From positions 16,366 through 80,365 of the forward strand of contig DATFXM010000065.1 of NCBI GenBank assembly GCA_035315885.1: DNA of 64,000 nucleotides, written 5' to 3'. The translations under genes were made by a program, and so were the position numbers. Positions 34,870 through 44,629 of the stretch are shown here, one piece after another; the stretch's first letter is position 1, and every line of letters starts with the position of its first letter. The notes under the pieces were generated by a model. The model made no database searches, was not told the origin of the DNA, and saw only the letters and a program-made list of their open reading frames with translations. The DNA comes from DATFXM01 sp035315885. Its GTDB lineage: Bacteria; Acidobacteriota; Blastocatellia; UBA7656.

Positions 34870-37134
34870 TCAGTTGCGAGCAAGACGCAACTGTGACCGC
34901 TGGTCCAGAACCTCCCGCACCTTCATCGAGAGCGATTCGGGAGTGAACGGCTTTTGCAGAAACGGTTTCTCGGCGATGGAGATACCGTGGCGGGCGACTG
35001 AGTCGTCGGTGTAACCGGACATGAACAGCACCTTCATGCTCGACCGCAGCGACGCGACTCGTTCGGCGAGCTCTCGTCCGTTCATCTGCGGCATCACCAG
35101 GTCGGTAAGCATCAGATGAATCTCTCCATCGTAGCGCTCACAATGGAGCAGAGCTTCGCCGGCATTTGACGCCGGAAGCGCGTTGTAACCAGCCTTCGAC
35201 AGGATTTCGGTAGTGAGATCCAGCAACGTTTCGTCGTCTTCCACTACAAGAATCGTTTCAGTTCCCGCATGCGTTATCCCTCTGGCGTCCTCAAAGCTGG
35301 CCGCGTCAGGTTGGCTGACCGCACGGGGCAAGTAGATCCTGAAGGTTGTCCCTTTGCCCAACTCACTCTCGACTGTGATTTCGCCGCCGCTCTGCTTCAC
35401 AATTCCGTATGCAGTCGAGAGTCCGAGCCCGGTGCCCTTGCCCTTCTCTTTTGTGGTGAAGAACGGCTCAAAAACTTGCGAAGCGGTTCTTGCGTCCATC
35501 CCGCAACCAGTGTCGCTCACGGACAACATCACGTAGTCGCCCGGCGCCAGCGAGAGATCGGCAGTCTTCTCACCGGATGGCACGTGGACGTTTACTGTCT
35601 GGATCGTGAGTCTACCGCCGTTGGGCATCGCATCTCGCGCGTTCACCGCCAGATTTATGATCACCTGCTCGATCTGGCCGGGGTCTGCCTTTACGTGAGA
35701 AAGCGCCGGCGAGAATATCGCCACCAATTCGGTATCCTCTCCGATCAGGCGCCGGAGCATCTTGTTGACGTCGTCGACCAGAGCGTTCAGGTCCAGCACC
35801 GCCGGTTGCAGCATCTGACGGCGACTGAACGCGAGCAACTGTTTGGTCAGCGAGGCAGCTCGCTCGCTGGCTTTTATGACCTGTTCTAGTCGCTCGTAAG
35901 CAACACTGTTTCTATCGAGCTGCGCGAGCGACATCTGGCTGTATCCCATGATCGCGGTGAGAAGGTTGTTGAAGTCGTGCGCGATGCCGCCGGCCAGGCG
36001 GCCTATAGCTTCCATCTTCTGTGAATGAAATAGCTGAGCCTGCAGATCCTTCTGTTCGGAGATGTCTCGGAGGTGGCCCTGGACACCGATCTGTTGTTCC
36101 TGTTCGTTGTAAATCGGGCCCCAGGAACCGGAGCACCATTTTGAGTTTCCGTTCTTGGTTGCGACCAGGAATTCGGCGCCCGAACAACGTTCTCCGTTCA
36201 TCAGCTCGCGCCATATCCGCGTCAACGCGGGTCTGTCGTGGGCCAGGGAAAAGAAGTCGAGGTGCGAAGCCGCCTCTACCGAATAACCGGTCAGAGCCTG
36301 CACCGCGGGGTTGACGTACGTGACTCGGCCTTCCATGTTGAAGGCGAAGATCACGTCAGGCGTATTGTTCAAGATCAGGCTCATCCGCTCACCGGCCTTG
36401 AGCCGCTCTTCTGCCTGTTTGAAATAGAAATGACTTGTAGCGAAGATGACCGCGATGAGCGGTGCGGCAGCCAAAATTGCCGCGATGCCATGCCTGACAA
36501 TCGAGAGATGTATGAGTCCAGCCGCGGCGGCGCTCGCCAGATAAGTCAGACCAGCCCAGGAGTAGTTCCCTCGCCAGTGCGTCAGCAACGTCTCTCGCTT
36601 CTTGAGGGCCTGGTGCGTCGCGAGGAGCATCGAATTCAGCAGAAAGTAAACCAGCGCAAAACCAAGCAGAGCGCCCAGCAGCGTTGCGCTGCCCTCGAGT
36701 TGCAAGTCGCGCAACCAACCAAGAGTGCTGTCAAACAGACGGGCGGATATCGATATCGCAATCGCCATTAGCGCCGGTCCACCGAGTCTGCTGGTCCAGC
36801 GTTGTGACTTTCTGAATGAAACGCAGAAGGACTCGCAGACCGCTACCAGCGTCGCTGCCGCAGGACCTCGCACGATCGCCGCAAGGAAGACAAAAATATC
36901 TCCGGGCGTTATCACCACCTGCGTACCCGGTACCCGCGTAGGCTTGATGCTTGCCAGGGCCACCAGCCCCATCATCGCAACTACCGTCACCAGTCCCGAG
37001 GCATCCATCCTCGCGACTGTGTCAACAGCCCACCCAACAACAGCGAATCCGATGACCAGAGTGATCCACCAGTAGGCCCTGACCCCTCGGTTGTAGTCGG
37101 ACATGTCGATCAGTCGTGTACGAGTGTTTTCCAA
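34870..37134 (-). CDS. Membrane-bound hybrid histidine kinase (PAS-HisKA-HATPase-REC)
   Basis: 754 residues. Several N-terminal membrane helices (about 20-235), a PAS domain (about 252-360, ILNNTPDVIFAFNMEGRVTYVNPA), and a dimerisation/phosphoacceptor domain with His386 in GIAHDFNNLL. An HK ATPase follows (NLAVNARDAMPNGG, DTGCGM, GKGTGLGLST), then a C-terminal receiver domain (about 632-745; Asp in LTDLVMPQMNG, Lys in LQKPF). The start is a TTG at 37134 directly after the stop of the upstream subtilase, with GGAG 8 bases before it, suggesting translational coupling; an ATG at 37104 is the alternative. No output regulator gene is adjacent. Confidence 0.9.
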   Translation of the reverse strand: MENTRTRLIDMSDYNRGVRAYWWITLVIGFAVVGWAVDTVARMDASGLVTVVAMMGLVALASIKPTRVPGTQVVITPGDIFVFLAAIVRGPAAATLVAVCESFCVSFRKSQRWTSRLGGPALMAIAISISARLFDSTLGWLRDLQLEGSATLLGALLGFALVYFLLNSMLLATHQALKKRETLLTHWRGNYSWAGLTYLASAAAAGLIHLSIVRHGIAAILAAAPLIAVIFATSHFYFKQAEERLKAGERMSLILNNTPDVIFAFNMEGRVTYVNPAVQALTGYSVEAASHLDFFSLAHDRPALTRIWRELMNGERCSGAEFLVATKNGNSKWCSGSWGPIYNEQEQQIGVQGHLRDISEQKDLQAQLFHSQKMEAIGRLAGGIAHDFNNLLTAIMGYSQMSLAQLDRNSVAYERLEQVIKASERAASLTKQLLAFSRRQMLQPAVLDLNALVDDVNKMLRRLIGEDTELVAIFSPALSHVKADPGQIEQVIINLAVNARDAMPNGGRLTIQTVNVHVPSGEKTADLSLAPGDYVMLSVSDTGCGMDARTASQVFEPFFTTKEKGKGTGLGLSTAYGIVKQSGGEITVESELGKGTTFRIYLPRAVSQPDAASFEDARGITHAGTETILVVEDDETLLDLTTEILSKAGYNALPASNAGEALLHCERYDGEIHLMLTDLVMPQMNGRELAERVASLRSSMKVLFMSGYTDDSVARHGISIAEKPFLQKPFTPESLSMKVREVLDQRSQLRLARN

Positions 37135-37137
37135 ACG

Positions 37138-39258
37138 CTATTCTCCGGTGAGTGCGGTGCCATCCAGGTTGGAGGATTCGGCCAGTGTCATGCCTTCGGC
37201 AAGCGTCATCCCTTCCGCTAACGTCATTCCCTCAGCAAGTGTCATCCCTTCAGCGAGGGTCATCCCTTCGGCCAGCGTCATTCCGCCGGAAATCACGATT
37301 CCCTGGCTCAGCGTTGCGGCCTCGCCCAACGTCAAACCCTGTCCACCGGCTATGGCGTTGCTGATGCTGGAACCCGTTGCGAACATCCCTGCCGCGCCTG
37401 TCGTCTGACACGCGTCCACGACTCCGGCGCTTAAGAGGGTAGCAGCGGTTAGCGGCGCTTCATCACGAGTGACTCTTGTTCCGGCCCAGACCAGACGCGG
37501 ATCATAAATCGCCTGATACTTGGTTACTAGAGCTTGCCCGGCAAGAAGGTGAGTGGCGCCACCAAAAATGTAACCGCCCCATTGGAAGGTTTGTCCCGCG
37601 ACGGTAGACGATGCCGTTGGCATCGCCCCGCTCAGCAGGGAATCACCGACGGTCAACTGACCTTGCGCTACTTTTGCGCTTATGTCGGTGCGAAGGGCGC
37701 CGGCAAGCCGAGTTGCGCCTTCGATGTTAAGCAACCCGGCCCCTTGCTGCAGAATGTTCGCGCCGTTTACCTGCTGTGCGGTGTATTGGAGAATTGCCTT
37801 GATCAGCGGCGGTGTGAGGCCGGGGTTTTTCTGCAGGAGCAGGGCTACGGCTCCCGCGACGACCGGGGCCGCTACGCTGGTGCCGCTCAACTGCATGAAT
37901 GGCGGGTTCGTACCGCTCTGGTGCAGTGCGGGATAGGTGGTGACCAGATAACAGTCGTTTGATTCCGCGGATACGATTCGATTGCCGGGCGCTACCAAGT
38001 CCGGCTTCAGCAGGTTGTCGAAGTGCGAGACGCCCGCTGAGTCGAGGGTGCTGCTCCGAGTTGGACCGCGCGAGCTGAATCCATTGATCGACTCATCGCT
38101 GCGCTGATCGGTCTGTTGAGTGTTCGCGGACCCGACCGTGATAACCGAAGGGTCAATGGCGGGCGAGGTGATGCTACCGTAGAGCTCGAGTCCCGCCGCC
38201 GTTTTCCCGAAGTTGCCCGCTGCCACTACAACGGTGATCCCCGACGATACAGCCTTGCGAACGGACCGACACATCGGATCGGTGATCCAGGATTCAGTTG
38301 CCGGACCGGCGAGACTCATGTTCATCACGTTGATGTGCTTCGAAGTGCGGTTCTGAATCACCCAGTCGATGCCGGTTATTACATCGCTGACTTGCCCAAG
38401 CCCAAGCCCATCGAGCACCCGCACGTCGATGAGATTTGCGGAAGGTGCGATCCCGTCGAGTCCGCGCGACGATCCGCTGCCGATATTGCGGCCGGCGGCT
38501 ACTCCTGCTACGTGTGACCCGTGCCCGTATGCGTCTACGTTTCCCGAAACCAGCGGCAGGTGCAGTGCGAGCAGGTTCTCGAAGCTGCGAAGGAAGTTGT
38601 TTGACGAGGCCACATCAACGGCGGCTGATACTCGTGACAGGCCGAGCAGTCCGCCGGCAAAATCGGCATGACTTGCCATGATGCCCGAGTCTAGCACCGC
38701 GATACCCACGCCGCTGCCGTCAAGACCGCTGAAGCCGAGTAACGGACTGTAGCTTCGCAGCGAGTTGGCTCCTGTAGCCGCTTCCAGGTGGCTGGCGCAC
38801 TTTGTGACCAGATGATCCGGACTTATTCGTTCCACCTCCGGTTCGGCAGCCAGCGCGAGAAGGTTGTTCTTCGGCAGCGAGACCAGCATTCCGGAGATGG
38901 AGGAGAACTCGTGAAGCAGCAGTCCGCCCAAACTGGTAACGATTGACAACAGCGACCCGGATGGTGGGCCGTAAGTTTGAACTATGACCCGAACCGTTCC
39001 GTCGGAGCTGCTTTCCCACGCGAGGTCATCAACTGTCGTCAACGACTGCGCGAGTGCCGTAGTGAGCTTATCGATGGGATTGCCGGAACCGACCGGCCTT
39101 CCTCGTACCGGCCTTCCGTTGGGGAAGGCGGGTTCGATAACCAGTGACGCGACGATAAGAGCGGTGAGAAGCGCAGCTAAGAAGCGGTTGCGCAGAATAG
39201 CGCGTCTTGAAGCAGGCCGAGCGCGCAAAAGATCCTGGCGAATCTTATTCCAGCTCAT
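37138..39258 (-). CDS. Secreted subtilase (S8) with C-terminal hexapeptide repeats
   Basis: 706 residues. Signal-anchor region (about 25-48), a propeptide-like segment (about 85-150), and a subtilisin domain with Asp190 (AVLDSG), His246 (GHGSHVAG), Asn349 (AAGN) and Ser461 (SGTSVAAP). The last 80 residues contain hexads: degenerate copies (GLTLGE, AATLSQ, GIVISG), then six exact GMTLAE units, then SSNLDGTALTGE. Such 6-residue periodicity suits a beta-solenoid. Homologous exported subtilases are common in soil bacteria. The histidine-kinase start codon follows the stop by 3 bases. Confidence 0.9.
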   Translation of the reverse strand: MSWNKIRQDLLRARPASRRAILRNRFLAALLTALIVASLVIEPAFPNGRPVRGRPVGSGNPIDKLTTALAQSLTTVDDLAWESSSDGTVRVIVQTYGPPSGSLLSIVTSLGGLLLHEFSSISGMLVSLPKNNLLALAAEPEVERISPDHLVTKCASHLEAATGANSLRSYSPLLGFSGLDGSGVGIAVLDSGIMASHADFAGGLLGLSRVSAAVDVASSNNFLRSFENLLALHLPLVSGNVDAYGHGSHVAGVAAGRNIGSGSSRGLDGIAPSANLIDVRVLDGLGLGQVSDVITGIDWVIQNRTSKHINVMNMSLAGPATESWITDPMCRSVRKAVSSGITVVVAAGNFGKTAAGLELYGSITSPAIDPSVITVGSANTQQTDQRSDESINGFSSRGPTRSSTLDSAGVSHFDNLLKPDLVAPGNRIVSAESNDCYLVTTYPALHQSGTNPPFMQLSGTSVAAPVVAGAVALLLQKNPGLTPPLIKAILQYTAQQVNGANILQQGAGLLNIEGATRLAGALRTDISAKVAQGQLTVGDSLLSGAMPTASSTVAGQTFQWGGYIFGGATHLLAGQALVTKYQAIYDPRLVWAGTRVTRDEAPLTAATLLSAGVVDACQTTGAAGMFATGSSISNAIAGGQGLTLGEAATLSQGIVISGGMTLAEGMTLAEGMTLAEGMTLAEGMTLAEGMTLAESSNLDGTALTGE
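37177..37284 (-). repeat. 18-bp tandem repeat encoding GMTLAE x6
   Basis: Six consecutive 18-base units within the subtilase gene. Encoded residues are identical while third codon positions vary (for example GCCAGT, GCAAGC, GCTAAC, GCAAGT, GCGAGG on the plus strand), so the protein repeat is being conserved rather than freshly duplicated. Confidence 0.95.
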
Positions 39259-39894
39259 CGATTACCTTTCCAAACGAGCGCGGGAAACACTGCTGTCAAC
39301 GGCACGCGAATAACCGACGGGATTAAACATAAATGTGAGGGAATTAGCCGCACGGGGCGTGCAAGCCGTCTGATCGTCCTCGGTTTAAGAACCAGATCTA
39401 CTTGCGATCGGCTGGACGTGATCTTGAAACAGCCGGCCGCATTGATCGAGCAAAACCGAACGAGGTGACCAGCGGAATGACGGACTCCTGCGTTAGAGTC
39501 TGCGATCGTCTCAAATCACCCGCCTGGAAGCAGGTCAACCTTGGCGGAAAGTATACCAGCCCGCCTGCCATGTCCATAAGTTCATGCTGTGATCGCATGA
39601 TTGCAATGAAGAAGGCAGTCCGAGCCCTCGTTCGTCTGGTAGCTGTTGGAGAAATAGACGGCCACGGGGGATAGCGTTCTGTCGACCGCTGCGCGGGCTC
39701 GTGTCTTTCTTGTGCCTCAACCCCCGGTTCGAGGACTCACCGGGGGATAGCGTTCTGTCGCCCGCTGCGCGGGCTCGGGTGTGTGGCATGGCAATTAAGA
39801 AGCCGGCAACCAGAAGCTGGCAACTAGAAGCCTGCAACCAGAAACCCGAAACCAGAAACCAAAAACCAGAAACCAAAAACCAGAAACCAGAAAC
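39259..39894. other. Non-coding region with two repeat types
   Basis: 636 bases between the subtilase start and the cysteine-synthase-like 3' end. The first 400 bases hold nothing I can name; short frames there have no ribosome binding site or homology that I recognise. A 37-base direct repeat and a GAAACCA heptad array fill the rest. Confidence 0.55.
39665..39780. repeat. 37-base direct repeat with CCCCCGGT/ACCGGGGG hairpin
   Basis: Units at 39665-39701 and 39741-39777 share CGGGGGATAGCGTTCTGTCG and CCGCTGCGCGGGCTCG, differing at one base. Between them ACCCCCGGT (39720-39728) pairs with ACCGGGGG (39739-39746). The inner CCCGC/GCGGG is also palindromic. Confidence 0.85.
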
Positions 39895-39897
39895 CTA
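39785..39897. repeat. GTTTCTG heptad array at the cysteine-synthase-like stop codon
   Basis: On the minus strand the stop TAG (39897-39895) is followed at once by GTTTCTG, GTTTTTG and GTTTCGG heptads for about 75 bases, decaying into related GGCTTCTGGTTGC-like sequence. At least 10 units are recognisable. Confidence 0.9.
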
Positions 39898-40938
39898 ATC
39901 AATGATCTCCCACGACGACTGATAGCGGTCCAGTTGCTCGCGAGTGTAGTCATCTATCGGATGCTCTCGCTCCGGAGAGTCCACGTGTTTTGGGGTACCG
40001 CACAGCTCGGTGGAAAAGTACCGCTGGCCCGAGTCACAGATCATCGTGACGATCCTCTTCATCTCAGGATGCTTCTCGGCCACCTTCAACGCCGCTACAA
40101 CATTCGCCCCCGAGGAGATGCCGCAGAAGATTCCTTCCTCTTTGGCCAAACGCCTGGCCATTTCGAGAGCCTCTTCGGACTTGATGGTCACTATGCCGTC
40201 CAGGAGACTCAGATCCAGGTCTCGAGGAACGAACCCGTCCCCGATTCCTTCGATCTTATGCTCTCCCCATTCGCGCCGCGACAACAGCGGACACTCCGCA
40301 GGCTCTCCAGCGTAGAGCCTTATTCGACGTCGCTGCTTCCGGAGATATCGCCCGATCCCGGTTAACTGACCTCCCGTCCCCTGCGTTGCCACGTAAGCGT
40401 CGAGTTTTCCCCGGGTCTGCTCCCAGATCTCCGGCCCCGTTGTTTTGAAGTGGGCTTTAATGTTGTCGGGGTTGTCGAACTGAGAGGGCACCCAGTACTT
40501 GCCGGGATCCTGGCTTCGCAGCTCTTCAAGCTTCTGCAGCGCAAGATCAACATCGGATTCGCCCCCCGCGGTGTACACCATCTCGGTACCGTAGGCGACA
40601 TCCATCTTTTTGCGCTCCTCGCTCATTCCTTCCGGCATCACCACCATGCACTTGTATCCTTTCACTGCCGCAACAAAAGAGCAGGCGATTCCCGCATTCC
40701 CGGTCGAGCACTCGAGGATAGTCATTCCAGGCTTGAGATCGCCGCGTTTTTCGGCCCTTTCTATCATATTCAGATAGATCCGATCCTTGAGCGAACCGGA
40801 GGGGCTGAAGAATTCAAGCTTCACGAGAATCTCGGTTGGCAAATCGCCCGGCACCCGATTGAGTCTTACCAGCGGTGTCCGGCCAATACAATCGAGTATG
40901 GATTTGGAGTACTTGTTGTACTGGTCCCAGTTGCCCAT
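39895..40938 (-). CDS. Cysteine synthase / cystathionine beta-synthase-type PLP enzyme
   Basis: A 347-residue fold-type II PLP enzyme. PLP Lys51 sits in SPSGSLKDR, the substrate loop is STGNAGIA (about 79-86), TQGTGGQLTG is the glycine-rich phosphate-binding loop, and GISSGAN lies near the C terminus. O-acetylserine sulfhydrylase (cysteine formation) is the most likely activity; cystathionine beta-synthase or a CysM-type variant cannot be excluded. No SAM-binding CBS domains are present. ATG 40938 is preferred; a TTG at 40968 would add ten residues and lies near AGAAAGGA. Confidence 0.87.
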   Translation of the reverse strand: MGNWDQYNKYSKSILDCIGRTPLVRLNRVPGDLPTEILVKLEFFSPSGSLKDRIYLNMIERAEKRGDLKPGMTILECSTGNAGIACSFVAAVKGYKCMVVMPEGMSEERKKMDVAYGTEMVYTAGGESDVDLALQKLEELRSQDPGKYWVPSQFDNPDNIKAHFKTTGPEIWEQTRGKLDAYVATQGTGGQLTGIGRYLRKQRRRIRLYAGEPAECPLLSRREWGEHKIEGIGDGFVPRDLDLSLLDGIVTIKSEEALEMARRLAKEEGIFCGISSGANVVAALKVAEKHPEMKRIVTMICDSGQRYFSTELCGTPKHVDSPEREHPIDDYTREQLDRYQSSWEIID

Positions 40939-41160
40939 TTTGTTCTCGAACCGTCCTTTCTGAAACAAATTTGGTCGAGGCGGCCGTAATTTAGCAGATT
41001 ATTTGGCTATCCCACACCTGTGTGTGAACAGTTGCGGGAGTTTGAACGTTACGAATATGATGCACCGCGGTGAAGCCGTCCCGTCCGTGAAAACGGTTCG
41101 GGCCACGGGTCCCGCCAGTTCCGAGTCAAAAAGGCGTCGAACCACCAAGGAGACCTGAAC

Positions 41161-44100
41161 ATGAACAGGATCGTTGCTGCGGCCTTTCTCTTGCTCATTC
41201 CCTGCGCTTTCACAAGCCGCGCCCAAACAAGACTGCTGCTCCAACAGCCGACCGTTAGCAGGACCAGCATTGTGTTTTCCTATGCGGGTGATCTTTGGAC
41301 CGTGGGTCGCGAAGGCGGTTCGGCCAAACGCCTCACGACCGGGATCGGTGTCGAGACCGACCCGGTGTTCTCACCCGATGGGAGCACCGTGGCATTCACT
41401 GGTGAATACGATGGCAACACCGACGTTTACGTGATTCCTGCGGCTGGCGGCGTACCGAAGCGCCTCACATATCACCCCGGGGTGGATCAGGTGGTCGGCT
41501 GGACTCCAGACGGCAAGCAGGTATTGTTCAGGTCTTCGCGGAACAGCCCGTCGTTTTTCAACCGCCTGTTTACGATTTCGCTGAACGGCGGATTTCCTGC
41601 CGAAGTCCCGCTCCCGATTGCTTACGAAGGAGCCTTCTCTCCCGACGGCTCGCGAATCGCGTATCAACCGCTGACCGAATGGCAGCACGACTGGAAGCGT
41701 TATCGAGGCGGACAGACTACCCCAATCTGGATTGCAAAGCTTTCCGATTCGACTATCGAAAAGATCCCTCGCGACAACTCAAAAGATTTCTGTCCGATGT
41801 GGATAGGTGACAAGGTGTATTTCCTGTCTGACCGAAACGGCCGGGTCACCTTGTTTTCCTATGACACCAAAACGCGCCAGGTTGCGGAACTCGTCAAGAA
41901 CGAAGGTCTGGATCTGAAGTCGGCGTCCGCGGGTCCGGGAGTGATAGCTTACGAGCAGTTCGGAAGCATTAGTCTGTTCGACGTGAAGTCCGGTCAATCA
42001 CGAAAGGTGGACATTCAAGTAGAAGGCGATCTGGTTTCGTTGAGGCCTCACTTTGAAAACGTGGGCCAGCGCCTGACCAACGCGAGGCTGTCGCCTACCG
42101 GTGCGCGGGCGGTGTTTGAGGCGCGCGGTGAGATAGTCACGGTGCCGGCCGAAAAAGGAGACGCGCGCGATCTGACGAACACGCCAGGGGCGATGGAGCG
42201 TTTCCCCGCATGGTCTCCCAATGGAAAGTGGATCGCCTACTTTTGCGACGAATCCGGCGAATACGCGCTCTACTACAAGGATCAGACGGGCAGCGGTGCC
42301 GCCAGGAAGATAACGCTCGGGGACCCGCCGTCCTTTTTTATTTCTCCGGAGTGGTCGCCCGACAGCAAAAAGATTGCCTTCTATGACAAGCGGTTGATCC
42401 TTTGGTACGTGGACATTGAGAAAGGTACTCCGGTCCGAGTGGACAAGAATCCGGATGGTTTGAACCTGGACGTTATGAGGGCTTTCTGGTCGCCGGACAG
42501 CCGTTGGATCGGCTACGTTCGTCAGACAGACAACCATCTGCGAGCGGTCTTCGTCTACTCGCTGGAAGAAGCAAAAACGCACCAGATCACTGACGCGATG
42601 AGCGATGCCCGGTACGCGGCGTTCGACAAATCGGGCAAATATTTGTACTTCACCGCGAGCACCAACCTGGGTCCTGCGTTCAGTTTTGCGGAGATGTCGA
42701 CGTTCCCGCATCAGTCGACGCGCAGCGTATACGCAGTAGTTCTTCGCAGCGATTTGCCTTCGCCGCTAGTGCCTGAGAGCGATGAAGAGAAGCCGGCTGA
42801 TTCGAAAGCCGGCGGCAGTTCTGATGAGAAGAAAGCAACAGCAGCGGCTGCAGGAGCGCCGGCTGCGGATACGGCTGCCAAGCCGCCCGCCGAACAGGCA
42901 AAGAAAGAAGTCGAGCCGGTGCGAATAGACTTCGATGGCATCGACCAGCGCATCGTTGCGTTGCCGATTCCTCCCCGCAACTTCATCGGGCTAGCGGTGG
43001 GAAAGGCGGGAACGGTGTATTTGATCGAGCTGCCACCGCAGGTGGCTCAGGCGACTCCCAACCCCTTCGGTCCGGCGTTGACGCTTCACAAGTTCGATTT
43101 GGAGAAGCGTAAGTTCGATAAAGTGCTCGACGGCATAAGCGCGTTTGACGTGTCGTTCAACGGGGAAAAGATGTTGTTCCGTCAGGGCCCAGCGTGGATT
43201 ATCGCGTCTACGATGGCGCCGCCAAAACCGGGCGAGGGAGTGTTGAAGACCGGTGACATTCAAGTGAGGGTTGATCCAAAGGCCGAGTGGCGGCAAATGT
43301 ACGACGAGGTGTGGCGGGGTGAACGAGACTTCTTTTACGATCCGAACCTGCACGGGCTGAATCTTGCCGAGTACAAGAAGAAATACCAGCCGTACCTTGA
43401 GGCGGTTGCCCATCGCGCGGACCTGACGTATTTGTTCCGCGAGATGTTGAATGAGCTGACGATTGGTCATATGTTCGTGTTCGGCGGGGATCAGCCGAGG
43501 CCCAATTTTGTACCTGGAGGACTCCTGGGTTGTGATTACCGCGTGGAGAACGGACGGTACCGATTCGCGAAGGTGTACAACGGCGAGCATTGGAACCCGC
43601 AGCTTCGCGCACCTTTGACGCAACCCGGAGTGAATGTGAAGACGGGCGAGTATCTTCTCGCGGTGAACGGTCGAGACGTTCGAGGCTCGGACAACGTCTA
43701 CCAGTTTTTCGAAGCGACGGCGAACAAGCAAATCGTGATTAGAGTGGGGCCAAATCCGGATGGATCAGGGTCTCGAGAAGTAACGGTCGTGCCGGTGGAC
43801 AACGAAGTTGCGCTAAGGAATCTTGACTGGATTGAAGGGAACCGTCGAAAGGTTGACGAGTTAAGCGGTGGCAAGCTGGCGTACGTCTACGTACCGGACA
43901 CCGGGGGCGGGGGCTACACGAGCTTCAACCGTTATTTCTTTTCACAGACGCAGAAGGCAGGTGCGGTCATCGATGAGCGATTCAATCGAGGAGGCGCGCT
44001 TGCCGACTACATCGTCGAGTACTTGAGCAGACCCCTGCTCAACTACATTTACTTTCGTGAAGGGCGAGACATTCCGACGCCGCTCGGGGCTATTTATGGG

Positions 44101-44487
44101 CCAAAGGTGATGCTTGTGAATGAGCTGGCGGGTTCCGGAGGGGATGCGCTGCCGTGGTACTTCCGAAAGATGCAGATTGGTCCGCTCATCGGCAAGCGGA
44201 CGTGGGGTGGATTGGTCGCCGCGTTTGCGATACCGCCGCTGATGGACGGAGGGTTAGTGACCGCACCGGATGCGGCTATATACGGGCTGAAAGGCGACTG
44301 GGAAGTTGAGAACCGTGGAGTTGCGCCCGACGTTGAAGTCGAGTTCGATCCAGCCGAATGGCGACAGGGTCGCGACCCGCAGCTTGAAAGAGCGATTCAG
44401 TGGTTGCTGGAGGATTTGAAAAAGAATCCGCGAGAGACTCATCAACGACCACAGTTTCCGAACTATCACAAGGAGCGAGCGAACTGA
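41161..44487 (+). CDS. Secreted tricorn protease homologue (S41), copy 1
   Basis: 1108 residues. Signal peptide (MNRIVAAAFLLLIPCAFTSRAQ), then a six-bladed TolB-like propeller (about 25-290, FSPDGSTVAFTG, WTPDGK), a second propeller (about 300-560), and an Ala/Lys/Glu-rich linker (about 545-590). A helical core (MYDEVWRGERDFFYDP), a PDZ domain (about 790-880, GEYLLAVNGRDVRGSDN) and an S41 catalytic domain follow, with nucleophile Ser in NELAGSGGDALPW and DERFNRGG upstream. Tricorn enzymes degrade peptides of about 6-12 residues; this one is predicted to be exported. GGAG precedes the ATG. A paralogue follows. Confidence 0.93.
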   Translation: MNRIVAAAFLLLIPCAFTSRAQTRLLLQQPTVSRTSIVFSYAGDLWTVGREGGSAKRLTTGIGVETDPVFSPDGSTVAFTGEYDGNTDVYVIPAAGGVPKRLTYHPGVDQVVGWTPDGKQVLFRSSRNSPSFFNRLFTISLNGGFPAEVPLPIAYEGAFSPDGSRIAYQPLTEWQHDWKRYRGGQTTPIWIAKLSDSTIEKIPRDNSKDFCPMWIGDKVYFLSDRNGRVTLFSYDTKTRQVAELVKNEGLDLKSASAGPGVIAYEQFGSISLFDVKSGQSRKVDIQVEGDLVSLRPHFENVGQRLTNARLSPTGARAVFEARGEIVTVPAEKGDARDLTNTPGAMERFPAWSPNGKWIAYFCDESGEYALYYKDQTGSGAARKITLGDPPSFFISPEWSPDSKKIAFYDKRLILWYVDIEKGTPVRVDKNPDGLNLDVMRAFWSPDSRWIGYVRQTDNHLRAVFVYSLEEAKTHQITDAMSDARYAAFDKSGKYLYFTASTNLGPAFSFAEMSTFPHQSTRSVYAVVLRSDLPSPLVPESDEEKPADSKAGGSSDEKKATAAAAGAPAADTAAKPPAEQAKKEVEPVRIDFDGIDQRIVALPIPPRNFIGLAVGKAGTVYLIELPPQVAQATPNPFGPALTLHKFDLEKRKFDKVLDGISAFDVSFNGEKMLFRQGPAWIIASTMAPPKPGEGVLKTGDIQVRVDPKAEWRQMYDEVWRGERDFFYDPNLHGLNLAEYKKKYQPYLEAVAHRADLTYLFREMLNELTIGHMFVFGGDQPRPNFVPGGLLGCDYRVENGRYRFAKVYNGEHWNPQLRAPLTQPGVNVKTGEYLLAVNGRDVRGSDNVYQFFEATANKQIVIRVGPNPDGSGSREVTVVPVDNEVALRNLDWIEGNRRKVDELSGGKLAYVYVPDTGGGGYTSFNRYFFSQTQKAGAVIDERFNRGGALADYIVEYLSRPLLNYIYFREGRDIPTPLGAIYGPKVMLVNELAGSGGDALPWYFRKMQIGPLIGKRTWGGLVAAFAIPPLMDGGLVTAPDAAIYGLKGDWEVENRGVAPDVEVEFDPAEWRQGRDPQLERAIQWLLEDLKKNPRETHQRPQFPNYHKERAN

Positions 44488-44612
44488 AAATCGGTTTCGA
44501 GTTTCGAGTTTCGGGTTTGCCTTCTGCATCTTGCGTCCGGCCGGCTCATCTTCGCCGGGAGCAGCAAACCAGGAATGAACGAGAAACCAGAAACGAGAAA
44601 CCAGAAACTTGT
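44488..44612. repeat. GTTTCGAG / GTTTCTGG heptads as inverted arms
   Basis: Left arm (about 44493-44518) GGTTTCGAGTTTCGAGTTTC continuing to GGGTTTGCC, starting 8 bases after the copy 1 stop codon. Right arm (about 44562-44609) GCAAACC ... GAGAAACCAGAAACGAGAAAC. The arms pair over most of their length, enclosing about 45 bases, and sit between the two tricorn paralogues. Confidence 0.85.
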
Positions 44613-44629
44613 TAACGGAGCCATCTGAT

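Noticed and set aside
37104..37134. ATG 37104 as start of the histidine kinase
   Set aside because: No ribosome binding site precedes it, whereas the TTG at 37134 has GGAG and sits at a coupled junction; not fully excluded.
37103..37408. Plus-strand protein with repeated SASVIP motif
   Set aside because: It is the antisense reading of the GMTLAE repeats of the subtilase, which has clear catalytic motifs.
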